This document shows positions 43,082-51,138 of a stretch of DNA of 64,000 bases, in pieces (positions within the stretch are counted from its first letter, which is position 1; every line of letters begins with the position of its first letter). The DNA is taken from positions 1 to 64,000 of the forward strand of contig NZ_JABUXW010000005.1 in NCBI RefSeq assembly GCF_014897585.1. Direction: 5' to 3'. The notes below the pieces were generated by a model. The model had not been told where the DNA came from, did not search any database, and saw only the letters and a list, made by a program, of their open reading frames with translations. The DNA is from Brachybacterium tyrofermentans (GTDB lineage Bacteria > Actinomycetota > Actinomycetes > Actinomycetales > Dermabacteraceae). The position numbers and the translations under genes are program-made.

Positions 43082-43181
43082 TCGGCGATAGAGCGATCGG
43101 CCGTGCCGTCGCGGGCACGTCGGCATCCACGGTCGTTTCGAGGACGGGCCCGGTCATCAGGCGAGCTCCTGGCCAGCACGG

Positions 43182-43601
43182 TCACCACCACCCGTACCGA
43201 TAGCGGTACCGCGCGAGCCAGAGCGTGCACGGCTGGGTCGAGCCTCGGCGCACCCCATGGCAGGTGGGCATCGGGTCGGGATACTCGGGGTCGCATCTCA
43301 GCGCAGTCCCGTCGGGGTCGAACGCGATGGGCACCACCAGGAACTCGGAGCGCAGATCGAAGGCGTTCATGAACAGTCCGCAATCGCAGCCTGCGCCCTT
43401 GGAGCGCAGCCTCCGCAGCAGCGCTGTGGCGTTCGGGGCTCGCAGATCGCGGTAGCGCCGGGTCCAGCGCGACCCGGTGCACCCGAAGGCGAGCATCCGG
43501 AAGACGTAGCACTGGAGGCATTCGCCGTCGGCCGGATCGGTCAGGGTCGCGGCCAGGAGGCGCAGGTACTCCTCGGCCTCGTCGAGGGGAGTCGATGACA
43601 T
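43182..43601 (-). CDS. DUF2695 family protein
   Basis: A 139-residue cysteine-rich soluble protein. The DUF2695 signature is near the middle: ALLRRLRSKGAGCDCGLFMN, in which CDC is followed by an Asn-Ala-Phe. More cysteines lie in DGECLQCYVF and PDPMPTCHG, so a metal site is possible. No function is known for the family. The ATG is not preceded by a clear ribosome site. The gene is convergent with the desulfurase (100 bp) and divergent from the nucleotidyltransferase operon. Confidence 0.7.
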   Translation of the reverse strand: MSSTPLDEAEEYLRLLAATLTDPADGECLQCYVFRMLAFGCTGSRWTRRYRDLRAPNATALLRRLRSKGAGCDCGLFMNAFDLRSEFLVVPIAFDPDGTALRCDPEYPDPMPTCHGVRRGSTQPCTLWLARYRYRYGWW

Positions 43602-43752
43602 GGATCCAGTCGACCACCACCACACGCCCGGGCAGGGGCGCCCGCCCGCGGATGTGGACACTGACGCGGTGGGGAGGACGGGTGCGAACCTGCCTCGCGG
43701 CAGTCTTCTCGGCACTCTGTGAAACGTTCCGGCCTCCGTGTGTCCCTCCCCG

Positions 43753-43758
43753 TAGACT
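43753..43758 (+). promoter_or_regulatory. Leaderless -10 hexamer (TAGACT) for the nucleotidyltransferase-kinase operon
   Basis: TAGACT lies 6 nt before the GTG at 43765; identical hexamer and spacing to rlmC. Confidence 0.55.
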
Positions 43759-43764
43759 CCTCAT

Positions 43765-44646
43765 GTGACTGATCTGAGCTCTTCGAACCCCGCCGACCCC
43801 TCCGCCGCGAACAACGCCACGGACAGCGCCGCGAACAGCGCCGTCACCCGGGCCGTGATCCTTGCCCGCGGGCTCGGCACGCGCATGCGCAAGGCTGACG
43901 ACGCCGCCCAGCTCGACGAGAAGCAGGCCGCTGTGGCCGCGAGCGGCGTCAAGGCCCTGATCGACGTCGGCCGCCCCTTCCTCGACTACGTCATCTCCGT
44001 GCTCGCCGACGTGGGCGTCACCGAGATCTGCCTGGTCATCGGCCCGGAGCATGACGTCCTGCGCGAGTACGCCGCCGCCAGCAGCGGCGGCCGCGTCACC
44101 GTGACCACCGCCGTGCAGACCGAACCTCTGGGCACCGGGGACGCCGTCGCCGCGGCCCGCGACTTCGCCGGCTCCGAGCGCGTCATCGTGCTGAACTCCG
44201 ACAACTACTACCCGCGCGAGGCCCTGGCCGCGCTCGCCGCAGCCCCCGGCAGCGCCCTCGTCGGCTTCGACCGCGAAGCGCTCGTGACCGGGTCGAACAT
44301 CCCCTCGGACCGCATCCGTTCCTTCGCTCTCGTCGCCACCGATGAGACCGGCGCTCTGCGTGACATCGTCGAGAAGCCCGACGAGGCCACCCTCGCCGCC
44401 TACGGCGAGCAGGCCCCCGTCTCGATGAACGCCTGGCTGTTCACCCCCGCGATCTTCGACGCCTGCGCCCGCATCGAACCCTCCGCGCGCGGGGAGCTCG
44501 AGGTCATCGACGCCGTGCGCCTGCTGGTCGCCGAGGGCGAGGCGTTCACCGTGGTCCCCGCCGCCGTGGGCGTGCTGGACATGTCCTCGCGCGGCGATGT
44601 CGCCGCCGTGCAGGGCGCTCTCGCCGGGATCGAGGTGCGCCTGTGA
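43765..44646 (+). CDS. Sugar-1-phosphate nucleotidyltransferase
   Basis: A 293-residue NTP-transferase-fold protein. The nucleotide-binding signature is LARGLGTRMRKAD (about 32-44), and the metal-binding Asp lies in IVLNSDNYYPREA (about 143). A substrate Lys is possible in IVEKPDEATL. Acceptor sugar and nucleotide base are unknown. The gene overlaps the GHMP kinase by GTGA, so the pair probably phosphorylates a free sugar and then makes NDP-sugar. The TAGACT hexamer and GTG suggest a leaderless message. The first 25 residues are Ser/Ala/Asn-rich and nonconserved in appearance. Confidence 0.85.
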   Translation: MTDLSSSNPADPSAANNATDSAANSAVTRAVILARGLGTRMRKADDAAQLDEKQAAVAASGVKALIDVGRPFLDYVISVLADVGVTEICLVIGPEHDVLREYAAASSGGRVTVTTAVQTEPLGTGDAVAAARDFAGSERVIVLNSDNYYPREALAALAAAPGSALVGFDREALVTGSNIPSDRIRSFALVATDETGALRDIVEKPDEATLAAYGEQAPVSMNAWLFTPAIFDACARIEPSARGELEVIDAVRLLVAEGEAFTVVPAAVGVLDMSSRGDVAAVQGALAGIEVRL

Positions 44647-45944
44647 GCGACGTGCTCGCCGCGCTCACCGCAGGGATCCGGACCGAGCCCCTCGACGACT
44701 CCTCCGCCGATGCATCCGGGGCCGCGGCACGCTGGTTCGTGCCCGGCCGCATCGAGGTGCTCGGCAAGCACACCGACTACGCCGGCGGGCGCTCCCTGCT
44801 CGCCGCGGTCGACGTGGGCCACACGATCACCGCGACCCCGCGCGAGGACCGCGTGCTGGAGGTGCGCTCTGAGGGCGCCGACGGTCCCGTGCGCATCGAC
44901 CTCGGCGAAGACGCACGCTCCGCCGCTCAGCGCGAGGTCCAGGCCGACGGGCACTGGGGCGGCTACGTGCGCACCGTCGCCGATCGGCTCGAGAAGAACT
45001 TCCCCGGTCAGCTCCGCGGAGCGGACGTCACCGTGACCTCCACCCTGCCGCTCGCGGCCGGGATGTCCAGCTCCTCGGCGCTCGTCGTCGGCCTGGCGCT
45101 CGCCCTGATCGACCTCTCCGGGATCGCCGCGGACCCCGCCTTCACCCGCGAGATCACCACCACCGAGCAGCTCGGCGAGTACTTCGGGACCATTGAGAAC
45201 GGGCAGAGCTTCGGCACCCTCGCCGGCGACCGCGGCGTCGGCACCTTCGGTGGCAGCGGGGACCACACCGCGATGCTGTGCGGCCAGCGGGACGCCCTGG
45301 TCCAGTACTCCTTCTGCCCCGTGCGCCACGAACGCACCATCGACCTCGGCCCCGAGCTGACCTTCGTGGTCGCCGTGAGCGGCGTCGAGGCCGAGAAGAC
45401 CGGCTCCGCCCGGGACCACTACAACCGCGTCTCCCTCGCCGTCGCCGAGATCCTGCGCCGCTGGCGTGAGGACACCGGCCGCGCCGACGCCTCGCTCGCC
45501 GACGCCGTGGCCAGCGGGCCCGCCACCGCGCAGCGTCTGCGCGCACTCGTCGCCGACGACGACTACCTCGCCGGCCGCTTCGAACAGTTCCTCACCGAGT
45601 CCGAGCGGATCATCCCCGCCGCGTCGGTCGCGCTCGAGGACGGCGACCTCGCCGAGTTCGGGCGCCTGGTCGACGAATCCCAGGCCGGCGCCGAGGACGG
45701 ACTGCGCAACCAGGTTCCCGAGACCGTGTCGCTGCAGCGCCTCGCCCGCGGGCTCGGAGCGCAGGCCGCGAGCGCCTTCGGAGCCGGCTTCGGGGGCAGC
45801 GTCTGGGCGCTGGTCCCGACTAACGACGCGCAGGACTTCGCCGTCCGCTGGCTCGACGCCTACCGGGCGGAGCATCCCGAGCGTGCCCGGGCCGCGACCT
45901 CCCTGGCCAGACCCGGCGGCGCGGCCCGACGTCTGGCCGGCTGA
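44643..45944 (+). CDS. GHMP family sugar kinase (galactokinase-like)
   Basis: A 433-residue galactokinase-like GHMP kinase. The GalK signature is altered: PGRIEVLGKHTDYAGG instead of the usual GEHTDY, with Lys in place of Glu. The ATP loop LPLAAGMSSSSALVVGLAL (about 132-150) and the C-terminal glycine motif GAGFGGSVWALV are normal. The sugar is not known: galactose is possible, but the altered signature and the linked nucleotidyltransferase suggest another aldose or uronic acid. It starts inside the stop of the preceding gene, so translation is probably coupled. Confidence 0.88.
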   Translation: MSDVLAALTAGIRTEPLDDSSADASGAAARWFVPGRIEVLGKHTDYAGGRSLLAAVDVGHTITATPREDRVLEVRSEGADGPVRIDLGEDARSAAQREVQADGHWGGYVRTVADRLEKNFPGQLRGADVTVTSTLPLAAGMSSSSALVVGLALALIDLSGIAADPAFTREITTTEQLGEYFGTIENGQSFGTLAGDRGVGTFGGSGDHTAMLCGQRDALVQYSFCPVRHERTIDLGPELTFVVAVSGVEAEKTGSARDHYNRVSLAVAEILRRWREDTGRADASLADAVASGPATAQRLRALVADDDYLAGRFEQFLTESERIIPAASVALEDGDLAEFGRLVDESQAGAEDGLRNQVPETVSLQRLARGLGAQAASAFGAGFGGSVWALVPTNDAQDFAVRWLDAYRAEHPERARAATSLARPGGAARRLAG

Positions 45945-46080
45945 GCACGTCCGTCGGCGGCCGTGGAACATTGCTGCGGGGCGGCGGCTGACTGTGTGCT
46001 GCCGGCCGTCGGAGGTACGCCCAGCGCGGATCGGCGCCCGACGAGGGTCCGCGCTCGGCGCGCTGTGCCACGATGACGGG

Positions 46081-46938
46081 GTGAGTACTCCGATGCCCTC
46101 CTCCCTGCCCTGGCCCACCGAGGCCCCCGCGATTCCGCTGCTGACGGCACGCCCTGTCCTGGACCGGATCTCCTCGCTGGCCCGCACCCATGAACAGGAC
46201 GTCACCCTCGTTCCGGGCCTCGCCGTGAACGAGGAGGAGATCGCCGCAGATCCGCCGCCCGCCCTCGAGCAGATCCTCGACGAGCTCAGCGGCATCGAGC
46301 TGCGCGGCATCCCGGTGCTGAACCTGGTGATCGAGGACCGCACCGACGTGGGCCCGTACACGCTGCTGGGGGCGGCCACCACCTTCTACCCGCTGTACGA
46401 GACGCCCGAGGCGGCCGTGGTCCTCACAATCGACGACGACGGTGCCCCGGGCGTCGTCTACGGCATCGGGGAGGACCTGGCCCTGCGCCTGGCCGCCCCC
46501 GATCTCATCGCCTACCTGGAGCGCTTCGCCGACGCCCTCGACGCCACGCTGAACGCCCTGGCGCTGCGCGGCGACGAGTCCGACCCCAAGGGCGTGGCCC
46601 GCACGGAGGCCGCCCAGGAGCTCATCGACCTGTACCTCTTCACCGCGCTCGTCGGGGAGGACGAGGAGGAGGACGAGGCCGACGGGACGGCTCACGCAGC
46701 GGCGGAGGGCCCTGCCGTCAAGGACGTCACCGGCGAGGGTGTCTCCGTGCCCCTGCAGGATCCCGCTGCCTCCGAGATCAGCGGACTGCCCGAGGGTGCG
46801 CTCCTGGTGGCCGACCTGCGCGATGCCCCTCTGGGGGCCCATGTGGACCTAATCGACGCGGAGGTGCCCGGCGATCCGCTGGACCTCCGCGTCGCCTGGC
46901 GCGAGCACGGCCGCCTCATCACCCTCCACACCAGCTGA
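46081..46938 (+). CDS. Hypothetical protein (possible SMI1/KNR4-SUKH-like domain)
   Basis: A 285-residue soluble acidic protein. The middle portion (PYTLLGAATTFYPLYETPEA, then VVLTIDDDGAPGVVYGI) resembles SUKH-fold proteins in pattern only. A long acidic loop (EDEEEDEADGTAHAAAEG) follows, then a short beta-rich end. I would not assign a function. SUKH proteins are often immunity proteins, but no toxin is seen here. The GTG at 46081 is 6 nt after CACGAT and has no ribosome site; an ATG 12 bp later is an alternative. Confidence 0.6.
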   Translation: MSTPMPSSLPWPTEAPAIPLLTARPVLDRISSLARTHEQDVTLVPGLAVNEEEIAADPPPALEQILDELSGIELRGIPVLNLVIEDRTDVGPYTLLGAATTFYPLYETPEAAVVLTIDDDGAPGVVYGIGEDLALRLAAPDLIAYLERFADALDATLNALALRGDESDPKGVARTEAAQELIDLYLFTALVGEDEEEDEADGTAHAAAEGPAVKDVTGEGVSVPLQDPAASEISGLPEGALLVADLRDAPLGAHVDLIDAEVPGDPLDLRVAWREHGRLITLHTS

Positions 46939-46993
46939 CCCTGTCTCCCGTCGGGCCGACCCCCGATCTGACTCCGGCTCCGGTCGGGCCCCG

Positions 46994-47049
46994 ATCGAGC
47001 CGTGCATTCCTTGCGTTAACCGCGTCGCAAACGCACGGAACGCACGGAT
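46994..47049. repeat. 56-bp dyad element, copy A
   Basis: Identical to copy B (47358-47413) at 55 of 56 bases. It contains an 18-bp inverted repeat with two mismatches (47000-47017 and 47030-47047) and a 12-nt loop. The right arm is a perfect tandem of the 9-mer AACGCACGG. It lies between the 46081-46938 gene and the small membrane gene, 31 bp before the latter's ATG. Confidence 0.95.
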
Positions 47050-47080
47050 GGATCGGCCACACGAAGGAAGGAGTTCGACC

Positions 47081-47314
47081 ATGGCCTGGGTGACTCGTCG
47101 TCAACGACTCTGGCGCGCGGTGCAGGGCATCATCATCGGGCTGGCGATCGGCCTGGCGGGGCTGGCGCTCAGCCTCGGCCAGGTAGATCTCGGTGCGGTG
47201 CACATCCCCCGGAGCCCTGTGCTGGGCGGGGCACTCGCCGTCGCAGGCGTCCTGATCACGGTGTCGAACGTGATGGCCGCTCGGCGTGCCCGACGGCCTG
47301 CGCCGACGAGCTGA
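47081..47314 (+). CDS. Small membrane protein, 77 residues
   Basis: Two predicted helices: a first around LWRAVQGIIIGLAIGLAGLA and a second around GGALAVAGVLITVSNVMAA, with basic ends (VTRRQR and ARRARRPAP). The ATG at 47081 is preceded by AAGGAAGGAG with good spacing, and the coding bias is normal. I cannot name the family. It is bracketed by the two 56-bp repeats, 31 bp upstream and 43 bp downstream. It is convergent with the YdcZ transporter. Confidence 0.7.
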   Translation: MAWVTRRQRLWRAVQGIIIGLAIGLAGLALSLGQVDLGAVHIPRSPVLGGALAVAGVLITVSNVMAARRARRPAPTS

Positions 47315-47357
47315 GCTGGAGGCCAGTTCCCGACCTCACCCGATCTTGCCGCTGGGC

Positions 47358-47413
47358 ATCGAGCCGTGCATTCCTTGCGTTATCCGCGTCGCAAACGCAC
47401 GGAACGCACGGAT
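47358..47413. repeat. 56-bp dyad element, copy B
   Basis: Direct repeat of copy A with one mismatch (A to T in the loop). The inverted repeat arms are 47364-47381 and 47394-47411. It lies between the small membrane gene and the convergent YdcZ gene, where a bidirectional terminator would be expected; no T-run follows. Confidence 0.95.
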
Positions 47414-47469
47414 CGTCGGGCGGTGACAGCCTGGCTGCCAGGCCGGGGCTTCAGACCCCGACCGGAACG

Positions 47470-48468
47470 TCAGCCCCGTCGGCGGCTGGAGGCCGTGATC
47501 AGCGCGGCGAGCAGGGTCAGAGCGGCGCCGGCGACGGTCGTGACGGTGAGGTGCCCGGGTGCGGCGACGGCGTCGATCACCACCGAGCCCACGATCTGGC
47601 CGGCGATGGTCGTCATCGCGAGGGTCAGCACCCCGAGCGGGCCCGCGAGATAGGCGGCCATCGCGATGAACACGATGCCGATCGGCCCGCCGAGGTAGAG
47701 CAGCGGGTTCGTCGGCAGCGCCGCGGGCGGCCCTGCGATCAGCAGGTGCACGAGCGCCACCACGGCCAGCGCCGCAGTGCCCACCACGAAGTTGCCGAGC
47801 GTGGCGACCAGGAAATGGCCGCTGTGCTGGGTGACGCGGCCGTTGATCGCCTGCTGCAGCCCCATCGCCACGCCGGCGACCATCGGCAGCGCGAGCAGGA
47901 ACCACGGTGCCTGGGAGCTGAACCCGCCGGACATCGCGAGCACCACCGAGACCACCATGAGGCTCGCCCCGATCACCCGCAGCGGGGTCAGGTGGCGGAT
48001 GCCTCCGGGACCGAGGCCCACCCGATCCACGACCAGCCCGGTGACAGTCTGCCCGGCGACCACGCAGACGATGAACAGCGCCACCCCGAGCAGCGCGACC
48101 GAGAACGACTGCCCCAGCACGTAGACCGCGCCGCCGAGACCGCCGATCGCGAGGTACCAGGGGAAGGCGCCGCTGCGCAGCTCCCGCCAGAACCGGCCGG
48201 TGGTCCGGCGCAGCCACGGCATGACCGCGAGGAGCAGCAGCAGGATCACGAGCCCGGTGCCGAAGGAGATGAGGGCGGCGGCGAACCCGTCGTCCAGCTC
48301 GGAGGCCAGGTCGGAGTTGATGCGGGACTGGATCGCGCCCATCATCCCGCAGACCACAGCGGCGGGGACGGCCCACAGGGGAGCGGGCCGATGGACGGCG
48401 CGAGGAGCGCTGTCGCCGGAGGCGTCGACGTGCGGCGAAGGGGAGGCGTTCGGGGCGGTTCCGGTCAC
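47470..48468 (-). CDS. DMT family transporter with two YdcZ (DUF606) domains
   Basis: A 332-residue membrane protein of about ten helices made of two YdcZ-type halves. Each half has the Gln-xxx-Asn motif: GAIQSRINSDLA at about 45 and LQQAINGRVTQHSG at about 210. The second half contains GGPIGIVFIAMAAYLAGPLG. In most bacteria these halves are separate subunits or a fused exporter; substrates are not known. The GTG start lacks a ribosome site; TACAGT lies 8 nt upstream. It is divergent from the pabC-like gene. Confidence 0.88.
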   Translation of the reverse strand: MTGTAPNASPSPHVDASGDSAPRAVHRPAPLWAVPAAVVCGMMGAIQSRINSDLASELDDGFAAALISFGTGLVILLLLLAVMPWLRRTTGRFWRELRSGAFPWYLAIGGLGGAVYVLGQSFSVALLGVALFIVCVVAGQTVTGLVVDRVGLGPGGIRHLTPLRVIGASLMVVSVVLAMSGGFSSQAPWFLLALPMVAGVAMGLQQAINGRVTQHSGHFLVATLGNFVVGTAALAVVALVHLLIAGPPAALPTNPLLYLGGPIGIVFIAMAAYLAGPLGVLTLAMTTIAGQIVGSVVIDAVAAPGHLTVTTVAGAALTLLAALITASSRRRG

Positions 48469-48683
48469 GAGGGGACACTGTACGGGCGGCGAGAGGGCGG
48501 GCGCCCGTCGGCCCGTCGGGGCGGCGCGCGCCCTGGGTGCTCGCCGACGACCAGATGCTCCGGGTGCGCGATGGACGGTTCGCCGCAGAGGCTCCGGGAC
48601 GGGGCCTCGCGGAGGACACGGACAGGTCTACCCTGGAAGTCCGACCGCCTCGATCCTGAGGCGCCCTGACCAGGAGCAGCGCC

Positions 48684-49580
48684 ATGACCTCGTCCAGCAC
48701 GGACACCCCCGCACCGGTTCTCGTCCTCGTCCCCGGCGCGGCAGGGGCTCCGGCCGACGGTAGCGCCCCGTTCCACATCGCCGACGCCACCGCGCCGCAG
48801 CTGTCGATCACCGACCTGGTGGTCACCCGCGGCGACGGCATCTTCGAGACCATCGGTGCCTTCGACGGCACGCCGATCAACGTCGGCCCCCACCTCGCGC
48901 GGCTGGCCCGCAGCGCCTCCCTGCTGGGGCTGCCCGCGCCGGACCAGGAGGCCATCGCGGCCGCGGTCGACGCGTCGATCGAGGCCCACGCCGACGTCCC
49001 CGAGCTGACCATCCGCGTCATGTACACCCGCGGCATCGAGGGCAACGGCGTCCCCACCTGCTGGATCGACGCCCATGTCTCCGACGACTGGGCGCCGTAC
49101 CGCGCCGGGATCCGCGTGGCGACCCTGGACCGCGGCCTGGCGACGACCGTCTTCGAGGAGAGCCCGTGGCTGCTGCAGGGCGCGAAGACCCTCAGCTACG
49201 CGGTGAACATGGCGGCCGTGCGCGAGGCGAAGAGCCGCGGGGCGCAGGACGCCCTGTTCGTCGCGACCGACGGGTACGTGCTCGAGGGGCCGACGTCCAC
49301 GCTGCTGGTGCGACGCGGCGACGCCTACCTCACCACTCCCGTGAGCGCCGGTGTGCTCCCCGGAACCTGTGTGGGCTCGCTGTTCGAGGCGCTGCAGAAG
49401 GAGGGCCATGAGGCGCGCGAGCAGCTCATGAGCGTCGAGGACGTCGCCACCTCCGACGGTGCCTGGCTGCTCTCCTCGACCCGTCTCGCCGCCCCGATCA
49501 CCCATCTCGATGACGTCGAGCTGCCGGTCGACCCCGAGCTCACCGCCCACTTCGAAGCGATCCTCACCGGCAGGGTCTGA
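48684..49580 (+). CDS. Class IV aminotransferase / aminodeoxychorismate lyase-like
   Basis: A 298-residue PLP enzyme of fold type IV. The PLP Lys is in LLQGAKTLSYAVNMAA (about 166), the conserved Glu in GYVLEGPTSTLLV, and the phosphate loop in TTPVSAGVLPGT. The closest types are PabC (4-amino-4-deoxychorismate lyase, for folate) and branched-chain or D-amino acid aminotransferases. PabC is favoured by length and by the THLDDVELPVDPEL end. No pabA/B is adjacent. AGGAG lies 9 nt before the ATG. Confidence 0.8.
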   Translation: MTSSSTDTPAPVLVLVPGAAGAPADGSAPFHIADATAPQLSITDLVVTRGDGIFETIGAFDGTPINVGPHLARLARSASLLGLPAPDQEAIAAAVDASIEAHADVPELTIRVMYTRGIEGNGVPTCWIDAHVSDDWAPYRAGIRVATLDRGLATTVFEESPWLLQGAKTLSYAVNMAAVREAKSRGAQDALFVATDGYVLEGPTSTLLVRRGDAYLTTPVSAGVLPGTCVGSLFEALQKEGHEAREQLMSVEDVATSDGAWLLSSTRLAAPITHLDDVELPVDPELTAHFEAILTGRV

Positions 49581-49664
49581 TCGTCGGCGGTCCTCGCCGG
49601 AGCCCGCACAGTCCCGCTTCCGGACAGTCGTCGGCCAGCGAAAGCGCGGCCTCAGAGCCGAGGG

Positions 49665-50186
49665 TCAGGAGCTTGAGTGGGGTGAATTCATCCAGGTGAG
49701 CACCTCGTGCAAGGGGGCGGTGTCGTGAAGGTTGATCGACGTCGTGTCGAGCGTGAAGTCTGCGCGCACCCCGTCATGGATGTCCTTCAGCTGTTGGAGT
49801 GACCACTCGATGTCGCCACGTCCACGTCGTTCGATGCGGTGCCGGATGGCTGTTTCGGAGGCGGTCACGGCGAGAATCTTCAGGTCGTAGCTGCCCAACC
49901 GATCGAGGACGTCCCGGTGGTGGGAGCTCACGGGGTAGGGGAGCAACCCGTCGATGATCGTGTCGTAACCCGCAGCCGGCCAGGCGAGCACGGAGTTCAG
50001 AAGCGTTTCGGCATAACGTTGCTGCACCTCGCGATCACTGAAGTCCACGGAAGTGGCGGCCTGAGGGGCAGAGAGGTCGGCCTCGACGCCGATCCACCCT
50101 GCGGTCGTGAACTCCAGCAGGGCCTCTGCCAGGGTGCTCTTCCCGGTGCCGCTCGCGCCGCTGATCACCAGCACTCGCGACGTCAT
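49665..50186 (-). CDS. P-loop small-molecule kinase-like protein
   Basis: A 173-residue P-loop protein. Walker A is VISGASGTGKSTLAEALLEF (about 7-26). Then come IIDGLLPYPVSSHHRDVLD (Asp-Gly, the base region) and a likely lid RHRIERRGRGDIEW. Its size and layout are like chloramphenicol phosphotransferase-type or shikimate/gluconate kinase-type enzymes; the substrate is unknown. It overlaps the aminoglycoside-phosphotransferase-like gene by 4 bp (ATGA) and shares its lower GC, so both seem to have moved in together. Confidence 0.72.
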   Translation of the reverse strand: MTSRVLVISGASGTGKSTLAEALLEFTTAGWIGVEADLSAPQAATSVDFSDREVQQRYAETLLNSVLAWPAAGYDTIIDGLLPYPVSSHHRDVLDRLGSYDLKILAVTASETAIRHRIERRGRGDIEWSLQQLKDIHDGVRADFTLDTTSINLHDTAPLHEVLTWMNSPHSSS

Positions 50187-51097
50187 ACTCGGTCCTCCGG
50201 ATCGAGGTGCTTCGACAACAGATCCATGCCGAGGCGACCACGTTCGACCAATTCATCGCGGCCGGTGGTGAGCCCCGTGTGCCAGTACGAGACCCCTAGC
50301 CGGACCGTGAGGAGTTGGAGGAGCCGTTCCTCGTGCCCAGACAGTGCCCTGCCGTATCCATCGAAGAAGGCCCTTCGAAGGCTCGGTCGGGTGAGCCAGA
50401 GGGCGCCGTACAGCCACACCATGTCCTCGACGATGTAGCCGGGACCAGTTCTCTCGAAGTCGATGACTCCTAGACGCATCGAGGAGCGGTCCCAGAGCCA
50501 GTTGCGGGTGGAGAAGTCTCCGTGACAGGTGACGGAGGCATTGCGCTCAGCCAGTTCAGGCAGTTCGTTCGCCGCAGCCGTGAGGAGGCTGACTTGGAAC
50601 GGGTCGAGGAGTTCGGACATGCTCGGCCGGCATGCCCGAGCCTCGTCCGCCAGCTCCGTGACCCGTTTGCGGGCGACATCGCGATCTTCCACGGGTGCGG
50701 CGCCGGAATGGTCGTGCCAGCGTCGAAGCAGGCGCCCCGCCTCCGTGTGGGCACTCAGCTCCTCAGCTGGTTCGAGGGGCAACCCCCTCATGACGACTCC
50801 GGGCTGAAGCGAGCTGAGAAGTGCCTTGAGGCCGTCATGAGTGCTGAGCAGCCGGGGTCTCTCGGGCTCGGGCAGGGCACGCTTTGCATAGGAATAGCCA
50901 CCGATTTCCTGCGTGAAATCGGAAGCGCTGGGGGAGATCTTCACGTACGCCCGCCCTGTGCTCGAGGTGACACACCAAACTCGCGAGGTCTCTCGTGGCC
51001 ACGAGGTGTCGAGGGCATCGACGACGTCACCCATCTGCGATGAGACCCAGTCGAGGACGTCGGCCGGCAAACGTGCTGCGTTGGCGTTCTGGGTCAT
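50183..51097 (-). CDS. Aminoglycoside phosphotransferase family kinase
   Basis: A 304-residue APH/choline kinase-fold protein. The ATP Lys is in GRAYVKISPSASDF (about 55), the catalytic motif is CHGDFSTRNWLWD (HxDxxxxN, about 196), and the metal Asp in LGVIDFERTGPGY (DFG-like). The family phosphorylates antibiotics, homoserine or other small molecules; the substrate is unknown. The base composition is lower in GC (about 55% in a line I counted, against about 70-75% nearby), which supports acquisition. The kinase-like gene follows with ATGA overlap. Confidence 0.82.
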   Translation of the reverse strand: MTQNANAARLPADVLDWVSSQMGDVVDALDTSWPRETSRVWCVTSSTGRAYVKISPSASDFTQEIGGYSYAKRALPEPERPRLLSTHDGLKALLSSLQPGVVMRGLPLEPAEELSAHTEAGRLLRRWHDHSGAAPVEDRDVARKRVTELADEARACRPSMSELLDPFQVSLLTAAANELPELAERNASVTCHGDFSTRNWLWDRSSMRLGVIDFERTGPGYIVEDMVWLYGALWLTRPSLRRAFFDGYGRALSGHEERLLQLLTVRLGVSYWHTGLTTGRDELVERGRLGMDLLSKHLDPEDRV

Positions 51098-51138
51098 CCG
51101 CGCTGCTTTCTGTCGTCTGTCCACGGGCCGGTTGGCGC

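Noticed and set aside
46081..46938. Toxin-immunity interpretation of the SUKH-like gene
   Set aside because: The domain resemblance is weak and no polymorphic toxin or secretion gene is nearby.
46849..47413. Small minus-strand peptides reading IRAFRAFATR and TQGMHGS at both 56-bp repeats
   Set aside because: The similarity is a consequence of the duplicated DNA; the frames have no starts or coding bias of their own.
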